Made by a program: the position numbers and the translations under genes
From: Halopseudomonas oceani
Lineage (GTDB): Bacteria; Pseudomonadota; Gammaproteobacteria; Pseudomonadales; Pseudomonadaceae
Length of the DNA stretch: 64,000 bases
Assembly: GCF_002903165.1 (NCBI RefSeq)
Contig: NZ_PPSK01000010.1
Coordinates: 88,802 to 152,801, forward strand
Direction of reading: 5' to 3'
In this document: piece after piece, positions 1 through 7,828 of the stretch
Position numbering within the stretch: the first letter of the stretch is position 1
Layout: each line of letters starts with the position of its first letter
The notes under the pieces: model-generated
The model's database searches: none
Seen by the model: only the letters and a program-made list of their open reading frames with translations
Told to the model about the DNA's origin: nothing

Positions 1-66
1 AGCATTGAGCTTGTGCTGCAGCTGCAGGACGGCGCTACCGGTGCTGCCGTGTTTGAGTACGGTCAT
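1..66 (-). CDS. Phage endolysin with N-terminal peptidoglycan-binding domain (partial)
   Basis: Only the first 22 codons lie in the window; the gene continues beyond the left edge on the minus strand. The visible N-terminus, MTVLKHGSTGSAVLQLQHKL, has the G-S-x-G-x-x-V-x-x-L-Q pattern of a PG_binding_1 domain, which many phage muramidases and endolysins carry at the N-terminus. Its start codon overlaps the stop of the upstream holin gene by 4 bases (ATGA), as expected of a lysis cassette. The catalytic domain is not visible, so the enzyme class (muramidase, amidase or other) is inferred only from context. Confidence 0.7.
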   Translation of the reverse strand, partial: MTVLKHGSTGSAVLQLQHKLNA

Positions 67-341
67 GGGGTGGCCCTCAGCAGGGCGGCCAGGTTGCCGC
101 GTGAGCGATACACCAGAATGAGCAACAGGATGGCCAGCGAGCCCTGCCAGAGGGTGACCGGCTGGCGGTAGATGATGATTTCCACCGCGTTGCACAGCAG
201 GGTGCCGATCAGCAGCGCGGCCAGCAGTGAGATACCCCGGCGGATCCGCGCGCCGCGCCGGCGGTAACACACCAGGCGCAGTGCGGTGATGATGTGGGTG
301 GCGGCTACCAGGGTGGCGAACAGGGTGCTGAGCATGGTCAT
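63..341 (-). CDS. Phage holin-like small membrane protein
   Basis: A 92-residue protein with three hydrophobic stretches (about residues 3-22, 37-55 and 65-80) separated by short Arg-rich loops (YRRRGARIRRG). This suggests a 3-TM holin of the Phage_holin_3 type. Holins form the inner-membrane lesion that lets endolysin reach the peptidoglycan. The gene sits between another small membrane protein gene and the endolysin, with 4-base overlaps on both sides (338-341 and 63-66), so the cassette is probably translationally coupled. The assignment rests on topology and position; no invariant holin motif exists to confirm it. Confidence 0.65.
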   Translation of the reverse strand: MTMLSTLFATLVAATHIITALRLVCYRRRGARIRRGISLLAALLIGTLLCNAVEIIIYRQPVTLWQGSLAILLLILVYRSRGNLAALLRATP

Positions 342-703
342 TCTCCCTTGCCCCTTTTGAGCCAGCCGGGCACCAGGCTGGCAAAGTCGGTTTTCTCGAT
401 GACTTCCAGTGCCTTGAGTGCCACGGGCACAACGAGGACGGCGCCGATAAATGCGGCGGGGGCAGTGCGGGTAATAGGGGTTTGGGTGACGATTTCAGCG
501 GCGCTGACGTAGCCGGCGCCGATGGACACCAGCAGGCCGAGCAGGCGCTGCCAGTATTTCATGTCGCGTTGATTAACGGCGATCAGTGCGGCGCCGATGA
601 TGGCGCCAAACAGGGCGTTGCCGTCCAGCTGGGGGATGAAGGCAGACAGGCCAACGCCGGCTACGGCGGTGGCAACGACGGTGCTGGTTGTGGGCTCGGC
701 CAT
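338..703 (-). CDS. Phage holin-like membrane protein of the lysis cassette
   Basis: A 121-residue protein starting MAEPTTSTVVATAVAG. It has two or three hydrophobic segments (about residues 10-20, 31-45 and 57-72, plus a weaker one near 85-100) and a charged C-terminus (WLKRGKGE). In P2-like Pseudomonas prophages a protein of this kind lies between tail gene X and the second small membrane protein and is annotated as a holin. I chose the ATG at 703; upstream codons in the same frame are a shadow of gene L. Which of the two membrane proteins is the true holin and which is an accessory or antiholin cannot be told from sequence. Confidence 0.6.
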   Translation of the reverse strand: MAEPTTSTVVATAVAGVGLSAFIPQLDGNALFGAIIGAALIAVNQRDMKYWQRLLGLLVSIGAGYVSAAEIVTQTPITRTAPAAFIGAVLVVPVALKALEVIEKTDFASLVPGWLKRGKGE

Positions 704-714
704 GATGCGTCCTT

Positions 715-921
715 TCAGTCCCAGAGGTTGAGCGTTTGGGTTTGGTTGGTAGCGGGTTGGTCTGGCAGCTGAATGAGCGTGCCGGTGGCAATGATCGGGC
801 CTTGGTCGGCCAGGCCCGGGTTGAGTTGCAGCAGCTGCTCGACCACGCCGGCGGTGCGGCCAAACTGCCGCCATGCGATGGCGTCCAGGGTGTCGCCTTG
901 CTGGGCTCGGGCGGTGGCCAT
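715..921 (-). CDS. Phage tail protein X (P2 gpX-like)
   Basis: A 68-residue protein with a LysM-like fold pattern: an N-terminal QGDTLDAIAWRQFGR segment followed by LNPGLADQGPIIATGTLIQLP. This is the hallmark of the Phage_tail_X family (P2 gpX), a small baseplate/tail protein. The start ATG (921) overlaps the stop of gene L by 3 bases. The order L-X-lysis genes matches P2. Length agrees with P2 gpX, which is about 67 residues. Confidence 0.85.
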   Translation of the reverse strand: MATARAQQGDTLDAIAWRQFGRTAGVVEQLLQLNPGLADQGPIIATGTLIQLPDQPATNQTQTLNLWD

Positions 922-1382
922 CAGATGAGCTCGATGGTGGCGTGGCCGGTGCCGAGCAGATCGCGCAGGGCGTGGCGATAGTCGCGGCGGTAGTCGTCGG
1001 CGGTGGGCAGCTGCTCTGCATCCTCTCGCACACCGCTGGCGGTGGCGTCGTAGCCGCGATAGCGCTCGGCATGCTCCGCGGCCACCAGAGCTTGCACGGC
1101 ACGGGTGTACAGCTGCTCAAGGGCGTTGCGGTTGGCGATGGTTGCAGGGTCAACTTGTGCCAGGGCGGTGTGGCCAGCGGCGAGCCACTCAGCCTTCTTG
1201 TCTTTGAGCTCGCGGTTGGTGGTGAGCATGGCATCGACGATTGCGGTTTCGAGGCGCTTGTCTGATACGTCGCCGGACAGACGCACGGAGGCCCGCAGGT
1301 CAGTGGCGTCGATCTCAGGGAAGAAAGGGTCGTTGCTGAGGACGAAAGGCTGGGTGGCCGCTTGGCCGATGAATCCGCTCAT
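921..1382 (-). CDS. Phage head completion protein (P2 gpL-like)
   Basis: A 153-residue protein when started at MSGFIG (1382). The frame is open for 18 codons further upstream, but that segment (MFLSCCDAP...) looks unlike gpL and the usual length is about 150-170. The family (Phage_GPL) fills the capsid connector after DNA packaging. Visible family features are the FPEIDATDLRASVRL segment near the N-terminus and a C-terminal YRRDYRHALRDLLG that leads to the end of the protein. It lies directly downstream of M and N, as in P2. Confidence 0.85.
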   Translation of the reverse strand: MSGFIGQAATQPFVLSNDPFFPEIDATDLRASVRLSGDVSDKRLETAIVDAMLTTNRELKDKKAEWLAAGHTALAQVDPATIANRNALEQLYTRAVQALVAAEHAERYRGYDATASGVREDAEQLPTADDYRRDYRHALRDLLGTGHATIELI

Positions 1383-1481
1383 GGGGCTGCCCTTATAGTC
1401 GGCGGTGGTCGGGGCGTCACAGCAGGAAAGGAACAAACCGCTGATCAGCCCCGAGCCGCCGGTGCGTGGGGAGACGCTCTG

Positions 1482-2189
1482 TTAGCCGTTGTTGCCGGCG
1501 TGTTTTTTCAGAAGACGGGTGACGCCTTCCAGTGTTTTTTTGCCACCGCACTTGTCGTGCAGTTCGATGGCGCGGGTGAGGTGTTCGCTTGCGCTTTCCA
1601 GCAGCTCTGCCTGGTCTTCGGTGAGCTTGTCGCCTTGGATGCCGTGGGCCTGTGCGCTGCCGATGGCTAGGTGCAGTTTGGCGCGTGCCTGGTCTGGCAT
1701 GTCGTGCCCTTGGGTAATGCGCAGGGCGTCGAGCAGCGGCGCAACCGGGAAGCTGTGGCCAGCCTTGATGGCGCGCAGGGCCAGCTCTGCGGGCTCTTCT
1801 GCGATCAGGCAGGCGGCGCTACGGTTGAAGCGGTCGGGCATGGTGAGGTTGTGCTCGAGCACGTATTCACCGATGCGCATGCCGGCGGCGTAATCACCGG
1901 CGTCAAAGTGCCAGAGCATGACAGTGGTGAGCACTTCGTCCTGGGCACCTTTGCCGGCGCTGACTACGCCCTCAATGTAGGGGGCGTAGTCAGGCAGAAT
2001 GCGGCGCTTGAGCTCGGCTTTCTGCTCTTGGCTCTGCACCTGCTTGAGCTGCTGCCGGTGCTGGTGCAGCTGGGCGAGTTGGAGCTCGTAGGCGGTGGCG
2101 CCTTCCATGGTTTGGTTCGGGCCAGTCGCAGCGGCCGCGAGTGCGGCGCGCTTGCGTTGCTGTGACCGTTGGGCGGGTGACAGCGGCAT
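1482..2189 (-). CDS. Phage terminase, endonuclease (small) subunit (P2 gpM-like)
   Basis: A 235-residue protein in the P2 M position between N and L. The N-terminus MPLSPAQRSQQRKRAALAA followed by a basic, helical segment matches the Phage_term_smal/GPM family. The central VLTTVMLWHFDAGDYAAGM segment is characteristic: gpM homologues carry a W-x-x-D-x-G-D-[YF] motif there. gpM supplies the cos-cleaving nuclease activity and works with ATPase subunit gpP (4241-5998). Its likely substrate is the cos-like sequence at 7107-7143. Confidence 0.88.
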   Translation of the reverse strand: MPLSPAQRSQQRKRAALAAAATGPNQTMEGATAYELQLAQLHQHRQQLKQVQSQEQKAELKRRILPDYAPYIEGVVSAGKGAQDEVLTTVMLWHFDAGDYAAGMRIGEYVLEHNLTMPDRFNRSAACLIAEEPAELALRAIKAGHSFPVAPLLDALRITQGHDMPDQARAKLHLAIGSAQAHGIQGDKLTEDQAELLESASEHLTRAIELHDKCGGKKTLEGVTRLLKKHAGNNG

Positions 2190-2191
2190 GG

Positions 2192-3202
2192 TTATACCTC
2201 GGTGATGTTCTCGACCAGAGCGACCAGGCCGAAGTCTTCGATGACGTAGGCGTCGTTGGAGGACTGATAGTCCGCAACGCGGTCGTATTCCGGTTCATCT
2301 TTGATGTGCCGGCGGCGGCCACCTTCCTGCCAGTAGATCGACAGGTTGCTCAGGGTGGTGACCAGCACGGTGTTATCCGGGAAGTAGGGGGCGTCATACG
2401 GGCGCAGACCACCCAGGCGGGCCTTGCTGACGATCTCGTCAGCGGCCAGCTCTTCTTCGTTGGACTCGGCACCACGCTCAACGGCTTTCAGCAGCTTGCC
2501 GTGCAGCAGGTTGCGCGAAACCATGACTACAAGGTCTGGATGGTTGCGGTGCCACGGGTCGAGCATCTGCACTGCGTCGTACACCAGAGCATCCAGCGAC
2601 TTGTAGTCACCGGTGGCGCCGATGGTGACTTCGCCGGATGCGTCGACCACTTCATCCATCACGCGGTCCGGCGCGCCAAGGCGGATTTTCTCCAGCCAGC
2701 CGATGTTGATGTCCTGCCCCAGCGGGTTGGCGTCGATGTCGGTGGTGACCGCTGCGCTGGTGCCGTTGAAGCCGACCATGATGCGGTCCAGCCCTTGGCG
2801 CTTGGCGATAGCGCTGCTCAGTCGTGCCTGGAAGTCTTTGAACTTGGCCCATTGATCCAGCAACTGGTAGGGGAAGGCCGAGTCATAGTCGGTCTTCTTA
2901 CAGTTGTAGGTGTCTTTGGTCAGGGCGCTGCGATCCTTGGGATTGCGGCGGGTACCGCCAGCGGTGTTGGTGCGGCTGGCAATGGGGCCGTTCACACCCA
3001 GCAGCAACGCTTCGCCCGATTGCTCGGTAACGCCGAGGATGTTGATCCGGCCGAGCATGTCGGTGGATTCCTGAATCCCGGTTTCCAGCGATTGCTGGAT
3101 GGTGGGCTCTACGTTGAACTTCTGCACTGCCTCTGCCACGCGGTTGAGCTTGGCAATCTGGCCGCAGTAGGCGTTGAAGGCAATTCGGGTTTGGTTGCGC
3201 AT
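2192..3202 (-). CDS. Phage major capsid protein (P2 gpN-like)
   Basis: A 336-residue protein starting MRNQTRIAFNAYCGQIAKLN, typical of the P2-family major capsid proteins (HK97 fold). The region near residues 75-115, with GGTRRNPKDRSALTKDTYNCKK split around it, and the conserved segment LDQWAKF are family features. It is transcribed with scaffold O (upstream) and M (2 bases downstream), so stoichiometric head production is likely. Homologues are usually 335-360 residues, so it looks full length. The N-terminus is processed by the O protease in P2. Confidence 0.93.
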   Translation of the reverse strand: MRNQTRIAFNAYCGQIAKLNRVAEAVQKFNVEPTIQQSLETGIQESTDMLGRINILGVTEQSGEALLLGVNGPIASRTNTAGGTRRNPKDRSALTKDTYNCKKTDYDSAFPYQLLDQWAKFKDFQARLSSAIAKRQGLDRIMVGFNGTSAAVTTDIDANPLGQDINIGWLEKIRLGAPDRVMDEVVDASGEVTIGATGDYKSLDALVYDAVQMLDPWHRNHPDLVVMVSRNLLHGKLLKAVERGAESNEEELAADEIVSKARLGGLRPYDAPYFPDNTVLVTTLSNLSIYWQEGGRRRHIKDEPEYDRVADYQSSNDAYVIEDFGLVALVENITEV

Positions 3203-3258
3203 GAGGTGCTCCGTCCGTGCGTCAGGGTTGGTCTGGCAATGTCAGCGTTAGGTCAGGC

Positions 3259-4092
3259 TCAGTAAGTGGCCAGGATCTGGCCCTCTCCACCAGTCGCCGG
3301 CGGGCGCTGGGTGTAGTCCTGATCGGGTTCGTTTTCGAGCTTCTTGAGTTGCTCGGATGCACTCTTGAAGTCGGTGCGCAACGTATCCAGCTCAGCCTTG
3401 AGCTGGGTTACCTGTTTGTCCTGGTTCGCCAAGTGCTGGGCGATCTCTTCGACGCTTTGCCCCAGCTCGTTGAAAAGGGTGGCGTCCTTGCCCTCTTTGT
3501 CCTTTTGCTTGCCGAGAGCTTCTCGCACACGGGCGAAGATGCCTTCGGCTTTGCTCGGCTCGGCGGGGGTGACGTCTTCGAAGTCGAGCTCGACTTCCAG
3601 CGCCTCGGTAAACAGGTTGTCCTTGTGCTGCTTGCGGCCGGCCAGCGGGTTAACGTCAGGGTTCTGAGCGGAAAAGGTCAGCATTTCGGTACCCAGGCTG
3701 GCGGGGCTGTCGGTGACTGCCAGGCCTTCCATATACGCCTTGCCGGTATCGGAGAAGCGCGGGTTGATCTCGATGCTGGTGAACAGCTTCTGGCGCTTTT
3801 TGTTGATGGCGATCAGCTCGTCGGTGGGCTCGATCTGCGCGAACAGCGCCAGGCGCTTCTGACCGGCAACCTCGACCTCTTCAGTCTTGAGGGCTACCAC
3901 GTCGCCGTAGGCGCGGAAGGGGCCGTCTGCGGTGATGCTGCGAAAGTGCTCCATCCAGACACGCGCACTGTAGGTGTTGGTGTTGTAGTTGGCGGCGGCA
4001 TCTTCGAGCCACTGGCGCTCGATCTTGCGACCGTCGGTGGTACCGCCTTCAACGGCGACGCGGAAGAACTTCGAGCGAGATTTGGTTGCCAT
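3259..4092 (-). CDS. Phage capsid scaffold/protease (P2 gpO-like)
   Basis: A 277-residue protein, taking the ATG at 4092 because GAGGA sits 8 bases upstream; a TTG 15 bases earlier is possible. The N-terminal half has the GPO protease pattern: FFRVAVEGGTTDGR, then WLEDAAANYNTNTYSARVW and a TDSPASLGTEML segment that carries a likely catalytic serine. The C-terminal half (about residues 175-265) is charged and helical, consistent with the scaffold coiled coil. gpO cleaves capsid, scaffold and portal proteins during assembly. It diverges from gene P, as in P2. Confidence 0.9.
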   Translation of the reverse strand: MATKSRSKFFRVAVEGGTTDGRKIERQWLEDAAANYNTNTYSARVWMEHFRSITADGPFRAYGDVVALKTEEVEVAGQKRLALFAQIEPTDELIAINKKRQKLFTSIEINPRFSDTGKAYMEGLAVTDSPASLGTEMLTFSAQNPDVNPLAGRKQHKDNLFTEALEVELDFEDVTPAEPSKAEGIFARVREALGKQKDKEGKDATLFNELGQSVEEIAQHLANQDKQVTQLKAELDTLRTDFKSASEQLKKLENEPDQDYTQRPPATGGEGQILATY

Positions 4093-4240
4093 GCCTTGCG
4101 TCCTCAATCCTGAAACCAGATAGGTGTTGAGGGCATGGTCGGCAGTGGGCGCGCTGCCAGCAACGCAGCACAGGTGGGGCGGGGGACGCTACACCGTGGC
4201 GGGTGAGCGCAGTACGCGCGCGGGCGTCAGCATCTGCTGC
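4093..4240. promoter_or_regulatory. Divergent promoter region between phage genes O and P
   Basis: This 148-bp gap separates the leftward head-gene operon (O-N-M-L-X-lysis) from the rightward P-Q pair. In P2 the corresponding gap holds back-to-back late promoters that need the Ogr/Delta activator. I see no convincing sigma-70 -35/-10 pair here, which fits activator-dependent promoters, but I could not identify a specific activator box. Confidence 0.45.
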
Positions 4241-5998
4241 ATGAACGCTATCGCACCGCCCCAGATCGACAACCGCCGGCACGCTCGCTTCCTGTACTGG
4301 ACGGGCTGGCGCGTGTGCGATATCGCCGACTACCTGAACGAAAACGCCAAGACCATCCACAGCTGGAAGGACCGCGACGCCTGGGACCGCGCCGATACTG
4401 TAGAGCGGGTGGGCGGTGCATTGGAAGCCCGTTTAGTCCAGCTGATTCTGAAAGACCCGAAGACCGGCGGTGACTTCAAAGAGATAGACCTGCTGCACCG
4501 CCAGCTTGAGCGCCAGGCGCGGATCCAGCGTTATCAGGGCGGCGGTACCGAGACCGATCTAAACCCGAACATCGCAGCGCGCAACGCGGGGCCGAAGAAG
4601 GCGCCAACGCGCAACGAGCTGAGCGAAGAGCAGATCGAGCAGCTGGTCGATGCCTTCCGCGAAGGGTGCTTCGATTACCAGCTGGACTGGTACCGCGCGG
4701 GCAATATGCGCACCCGGATGATTCTCAAGTCTCGGCAGATCGGTGCTACGTACTATTTCGCACGGGAAGCGCTGATCGATGCCATCACCACCGGCCGCAA
4801 CCAGATTTTCCTGTCAGCCAGCAGGGCCCAGGCGCACCAGTTCAAAACCTACATGCAGGCGTTTCTCAATGACGTGGTGGGCGTCAAGCTGACAGGTGAC
4901 CCCATCGTCCTGTGGAACGGGGCGGAGCTGCACTTTCTGGGTACCAACTACCGGACGGCTCAGGGGCGCAGCGGCAACTTCTACTTCGATGAGTTCTTCT
5001 GGGTGCACGGCTTCCAGCAGATCAACAAGGTGGCGTCGGGTATGGCGCTGCACAAGAAGTGGCGCAAAACCTATTTCAGCACACCATCCACCATGGCCCA
5101 TGAGGCCTACCCGATCTGGACCGGTGAGCAGCGTAACAAGCGCCTGCCGGCTGACAAGCGGGTGCGCATCGATGTGAGCCACGACGCCCTGGCGCAAGGG
5201 CGGCTGTGTGAAGACCGCGTGTGGCGGCAGATCGTCACGATTCTGGATGCTGAGGCGCGTGGGTGTGACCTGTTCGACCTCGAAGAGCTGCGCGAGGAAT
5301 ACGACGCCGACGCTTTTGCCAACCTGCTGATGTGTCTGTTCATCGATGACGGCGACTCGATATTCCCGCTCAAGCTGCTGCAGCCCTGCATGGTCGATAC
5401 CTGGGAAGTGTGGGACGACTATAAGCCGTTTGCGCCACGGCCAGTGGGTGAGCGGCCCGTCTGGGTAGGGTACGACCCATCGGAGAGCGGCGACAGCGCG
5501 GGGTTGACTGTGGTTATGCCGCCGCTGGTTGCGGGCGGGCACTTCCGGGTGCTGGAGAGACACCAGTTCAAAGGTATGGATTTTCAGGCCCAGGCCGAGT
5601 TCATCCGCAAGGTGACGCAGCGCTACCGGGTGACCTATATCGGGCTTGATACCACGGGCATGGGCACCGGCGTTGCCCAGCTGGTGCGCCAGTTCTTTCC
5701 AGGGCTGACCACGTTCAGCTATTCGCCCGAGGTCAAGGTGCGCCTGGTGATGAAAGCCATGGACGTGATCCGCAACGCGCGCCTGCAGTTTGATGCCGGC
5801 TGGACCGATCTGGCCGCCAGCCTCATGGCGATCCGCAAGACGATGACCCCCAGCGGGCGGCAGATGACCTTTGTCGCCGGCCGCACAGATGAGACCGGCC
5901 ACGCGGATCTAGCGTGGGCGCTTTTCCACGCACTACACAACGAACCGCTGGAAGGGCGCACCGGCGCCAATACAGCGCGCATGGAGATTATTGGATGA
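4241..5998 (+). CDS. Phage terminase, ATPase (large) subunit (P2 gpP-like)
   Basis: A 585-residue protein started at MNAIAPPQIDNRRHARFLYW (4241). P2 gpP is about 590 residues, and the extra 39 upstream codons look non-coding. The N-terminal WRVCDIADYLNENAKTIHSW is a helix-turn-helix of the terminase-5 type. A Walker-A-like MILKSRQIGATYYF lies near residue 165, and a Walker-B-like NFYFDEFFW near residue 250. The C-terminal part has WVGYDPSESGDSAG and the acidic cluster typical of an RNase-H-like nuclease domain. Its stop overlaps the portal gene start by 4 bases. Confidence 0.93.
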   Translation: MNAIAPPQIDNRRHARFLYWTGWRVCDIADYLNENAKTIHSWKDRDAWDRADTVERVGGALEARLVQLILKDPKTGGDFKEIDLLHRQLERQARIQRYQGGGTETDLNPNIAARNAGPKKAPTRNELSEEQIEQLVDAFREGCFDYQLDWYRAGNMRTRMILKSRQIGATYYFAREALIDAITTGRNQIFLSASRAQAHQFKTYMQAFLNDVVGVKLTGDPIVLWNGAELHFLGTNYRTAQGRSGNFYFDEFFWVHGFQQINKVASGMALHKKWRKTYFSTPSTMAHEAYPIWTGEQRNKRLPADKRVRIDVSHDALAQGRLCEDRVWRQIVTILDAEARGCDLFDLEELREEYDADAFANLLMCLFIDDGDSIFPLKLLQPCMVDTWEVWDDYKPFAPRPVGERPVWVGYDPSESGDSAGLTVVMPPLVAGGHFRVLERHQFKGMDFQAQAEFIRKVTQRYRVTYIGLDTTGMGTGVAQLVRQFFPGLTTFSYSPEVKVRLVMKAMDVIRNARLQFDAGWTDLAASLMAIRKTMTPSGRQMTFVAGRTDETGHADLAWALFHALHNEPLEGRTGANTARMEIIG

Positions 5999-7008
5999 GC
6001 AACGAGACACCCGAAACCGGCCCGAAGGATGGCATCCAGGCGTTCACCTTTGGCGACCCTATGCCGGTGCTCGATAGCCGTGAGCTGCTCGACCACCTTG
6101 AATGCTGGATGAATGGGCGCTGGTATGAACCGCCGCTGTCCTTGGCCGGGCTGGCCAAGGCGACCAGGGCGTCGGTATTCCTGCAATCCGGGCTGATGTT
6201 CAAGCGCAACATGCTGAGCCGTTCGTTTGTGCCGCACCCGCTGCTGACCCGTCAGCACTTCGAACAGTTCGCGCTTGATTTCCTATGGAGCGGTAACGGG
6301 TACCTGGAGCGCAAAGAGAATCGGCTGCGCGAACCCATGCAGCTGCTGCCGGCGCTTTCCAAGTACACCCGGCGCGGGGAGGACCTCGACACCTACTACT
6401 ACGTCCGCGGCTGGCAGGATGAGCACGCTTTCAAGAAGGGCGCCGTTTTTCAGCTGCGTGATGCCGACATTAACCAGGAGATTTATGGCGTGCCCGAGTG
6501 GTACGCGGCGCTGCATAGCGCGCTGCTGAATGAGTCCGCCACGCTGTTCCGCCGCAAGTATTACCAGAACGGATCGCACGCCGGCTTTGTGCTGTATATC
6601 AACGACACGGTGCACGATGAGAAGGACATTGCAGCCATCAGCGATGCCATGAAGCAAAGCAAAGGCCCGGGCAACTTCCGCAACCTGCTGGTGTACGCAC
6701 CAGGTGGCAAGAAGGACGGCCTGCAGGTGATCCCGATCAGCGAGGTGGCAGCGAAGGATGATTTCGGCTCAATCAAAAACGTCAGCAGAGATGACCAGCT
6801 GGCGGCACTGCGGGTGCCGCCGCAGCTACTGGGGATTGTCCCGGTGAACGCCGGCGGCTTTGGTTCACCCAAGGACGCGTCAGACATCTGGACCGCCAAC
6901 GAGCTGCTGCCCCTGCAGGCGCGGTTTACTGCGCTCAATGAGTGGCTGGGCGAAGAGGTCATCACCTTCGACAACGACCAGGCCCCACCCACGGCACGCC
7001 TCAGCTGA
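5995..7008 (+). CDS. Phage portal protein (P2 gpQ-like, PBSX family)
   Basis: A 337-residue protein started at the ATG that overlaps the P stop codon (ATGA). P2 gpQ has 344 residues. Family landmarks are the ALDFLWSGNGYLERKENR segment, the QLRDADINQEIYGVPEWY region, and the C-terminal RVPPQLLGIVPVNAGGFGS. The portal forms the dodecameric DNA channel at the unique capsid vertex. It is the last rightward gene before the cos-like site, exactly as in P2. No truncation is evident. Confidence 0.93.
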   Translation: MSNETPETGPKDGIQAFTFGDPMPVLDSRELLDHLECWMNGRWYEPPLSLAGLAKATRASVFLQSGLMFKRNMLSRSFVPHPLLTRQHFEQFALDFLWSGNGYLERKENRLREPMQLLPALSKYTRRGEDLDTYYYVRGWQDEHAFKKGAVFQLRDADINQEIYGVPEWYAALHSALLNESATLFRRKYYQNGSHAGFVLYINDTVHDEKDIAAISDAMKQSKGPGNFRNLLVYAPGGKKDGLQVIPISEVAAKDDFGSIKNVSRDDQLAALRVPPQLLGIVPVNAGGFGSPKDASDIWTANELLPLQARFTALNEWLGEEVITFDNDQAPPTARLS

Positions 7009-7027
7009 CCCACCAGCGCATCACCCA

Positions 7028-7051
7028 AAGCCGCCCCCGAGGCGGCTTTTT
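7028..7051 (+). terminator. Rho-independent terminator after portal gene Q
   Basis: AAAGCCGCC, a short loop, then GGCGGCTTTTT: a GC-rich hairpin followed by a T run, 20 bp after the Q stop. It would end the P-Q transcript before the cos region. Confidence 0.85.
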
Positions 7052-7106
7052 CATGCCTGCACCCAAAACCACAGCACGCGCCAGGGCCCAGCGCCACCCC
7101 CACGCC

Positions 7107-7143
7107 CACCACCGCTGGCGCGCGGTCTTCTCCCCACCTCACC
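7107..7143 (-). other. Cos-like site of the P2-type prophage
   Basis: Read on the minus strand from 7143, the sequence is GGTGAGGTGGGGAGAAGACC followed by GCGCGCC and then CAGCGGTGG. The P2 cohesive end as I remember it, GGCGAGGCGGGGAAAGCAC followed by TGCGCGC and TGACGGTGG, aligns with a handful of substitutions and small gaps. The position, just outside portal gene Q, is where P2 has cos. This is comparison from memory; the exact nicking positions are not determined. Confidence 0.7.
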
Positions 7144-7760
7144 TGCGGGCTAAACGTGTGGCATTTTCTGCACCCCTGCAGCGCGCTCAAGCGGCCCAAG
7201 AGCAGCGCCGGCGCGCAGGCTATGGTGGGGGCTTGGATTCTTCGGAATTCCGCGCCGTAGGGGGATCTGGCGGCATTCATGAGGTAGCGGAGCAGGGGAT
7301 GGGACAGGGTTGGATTTTCAAAAAAGGTAATTTCTGTAATCGGTGATCGAAAATGGCCTGTAGCTCCCGTATCTGCTGGGCTGCGCGGATTACAAAGGAG
7401 TGTCACTTTACGTAATGTGAAATGTAATTTTTTTGCAAGCTACTGATTTTAAAGGGTTTGTGTTTTCCAAAAGGTTGCATCCTGAAAAGGTAACTTGGTT
7501 ACGTGAAATTGCGATTTAATCACCTTTAGGTTTGTTGCTTAACTGTTTGATATTGATAGATATTAGGTATGATCAATCTGTGAATTACAAAAATTACCTT
7601 TTATTGAAGCCTCAACCTAAATCGAAGCTAGGCCACCCCGGCTGAGCCTCTCAGGAAACCGACACGTTCCCGTTGGGAACACTCTGGGAACAAACGAACA
7701 CCTCCGGTCGGCGCTAATCAACGGTAGAATGCTGCCTCCAGCGGCGGCCGCTGTGAGTTG
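7144..7760. other. Non-coding region between cos-like site and attachment site
   Basis: About 620 bp without a convincing gene. Short open frames here lack ribosome binding sites and look like phage spacer. The segment from about 7320 to 7620 is clearly AT-rich compared with everything around it and contains the repeated 12-mers listed separately. Near the right end, a small palindrome GTTCCCGTTGGGAAC (7666-7680) precedes the tRNA-like core. In some P2-like phages this interval carries cargo genes; none is seen here. Confidence 0.6.
7321..7609. repeat. Repeated AAAAGGTAATTT-type motifs, putative integrase arm sites
   Basis: AAAAGGTAATTT occurs exactly at 7323-7334 and again, inverted, at 7591-7602. 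The match extends to AAAGGTAATTTYTGTAAT at both places. Related direct copies are AAAAGGTTGCAT (about 7469) and AAAAGGTAACTT (about 7485). Another inverted relative, AATCACCTTTA, lies at about 7518. Short, repeated, partly inverted motifs in AT-rich DNA next to the attachment core are what tyrosine-integrase arm-binding sites look like. The integrase gene is not in the window, so this is inference. Confidence 0.55.
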
Positions 7761-7788
7761 GTGGGTTCGAGTCTCCCCGTCCGCACCA
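7761..7788 (+). other. Prophage attachment site: 3' end of a tRNA-Leu gene
   Basis: The segment reads as the last part of a tRNA: T arm with GGTTCGAGTCTCC, acceptor strand CGTCCGC, discriminator A, then CCA. No matching 5' half precedes it, and the T stem (GTGGG/CTCCC) is not fully paired, so this is a tRNA fragment rather than a gene. In Pseudomonas a tRNA-Leu gene stands just upstream of tig, and phages commonly recombine in tRNA 3' ends. The intact tRNA should lie at the other end of the prophage, outside the window. Confidence 0.75.
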
Positions 7789-7828
7789 TCCTTCAGTCGG
7801 ATTGATGTATGTCCGATGGCTTCAACAA

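Noticed and set aside
338..1234. 298-codon frame on the minus strand that includes the second holin-like gene
   Set aside because: Only the last 121 codons resemble a protein; the first part overlaps tail X and head L genes in another frame and is low-complexity Pro/Ser/Arg-rich.
6942..7346. 134-codon open frame across the end of Q, the terminator and the cos-like site
   Set aside because: No ribosome binding site or family resemblance. It crosses a strong terminator and the packaging site.
7720..7788. Complete tRNA gene at the attachment site
   Set aside because: No acceptor 5' strand, D arm or anticodon arm can be placed upstream of the T arm, and the T stem is mispaired, so only the 3' end is present.
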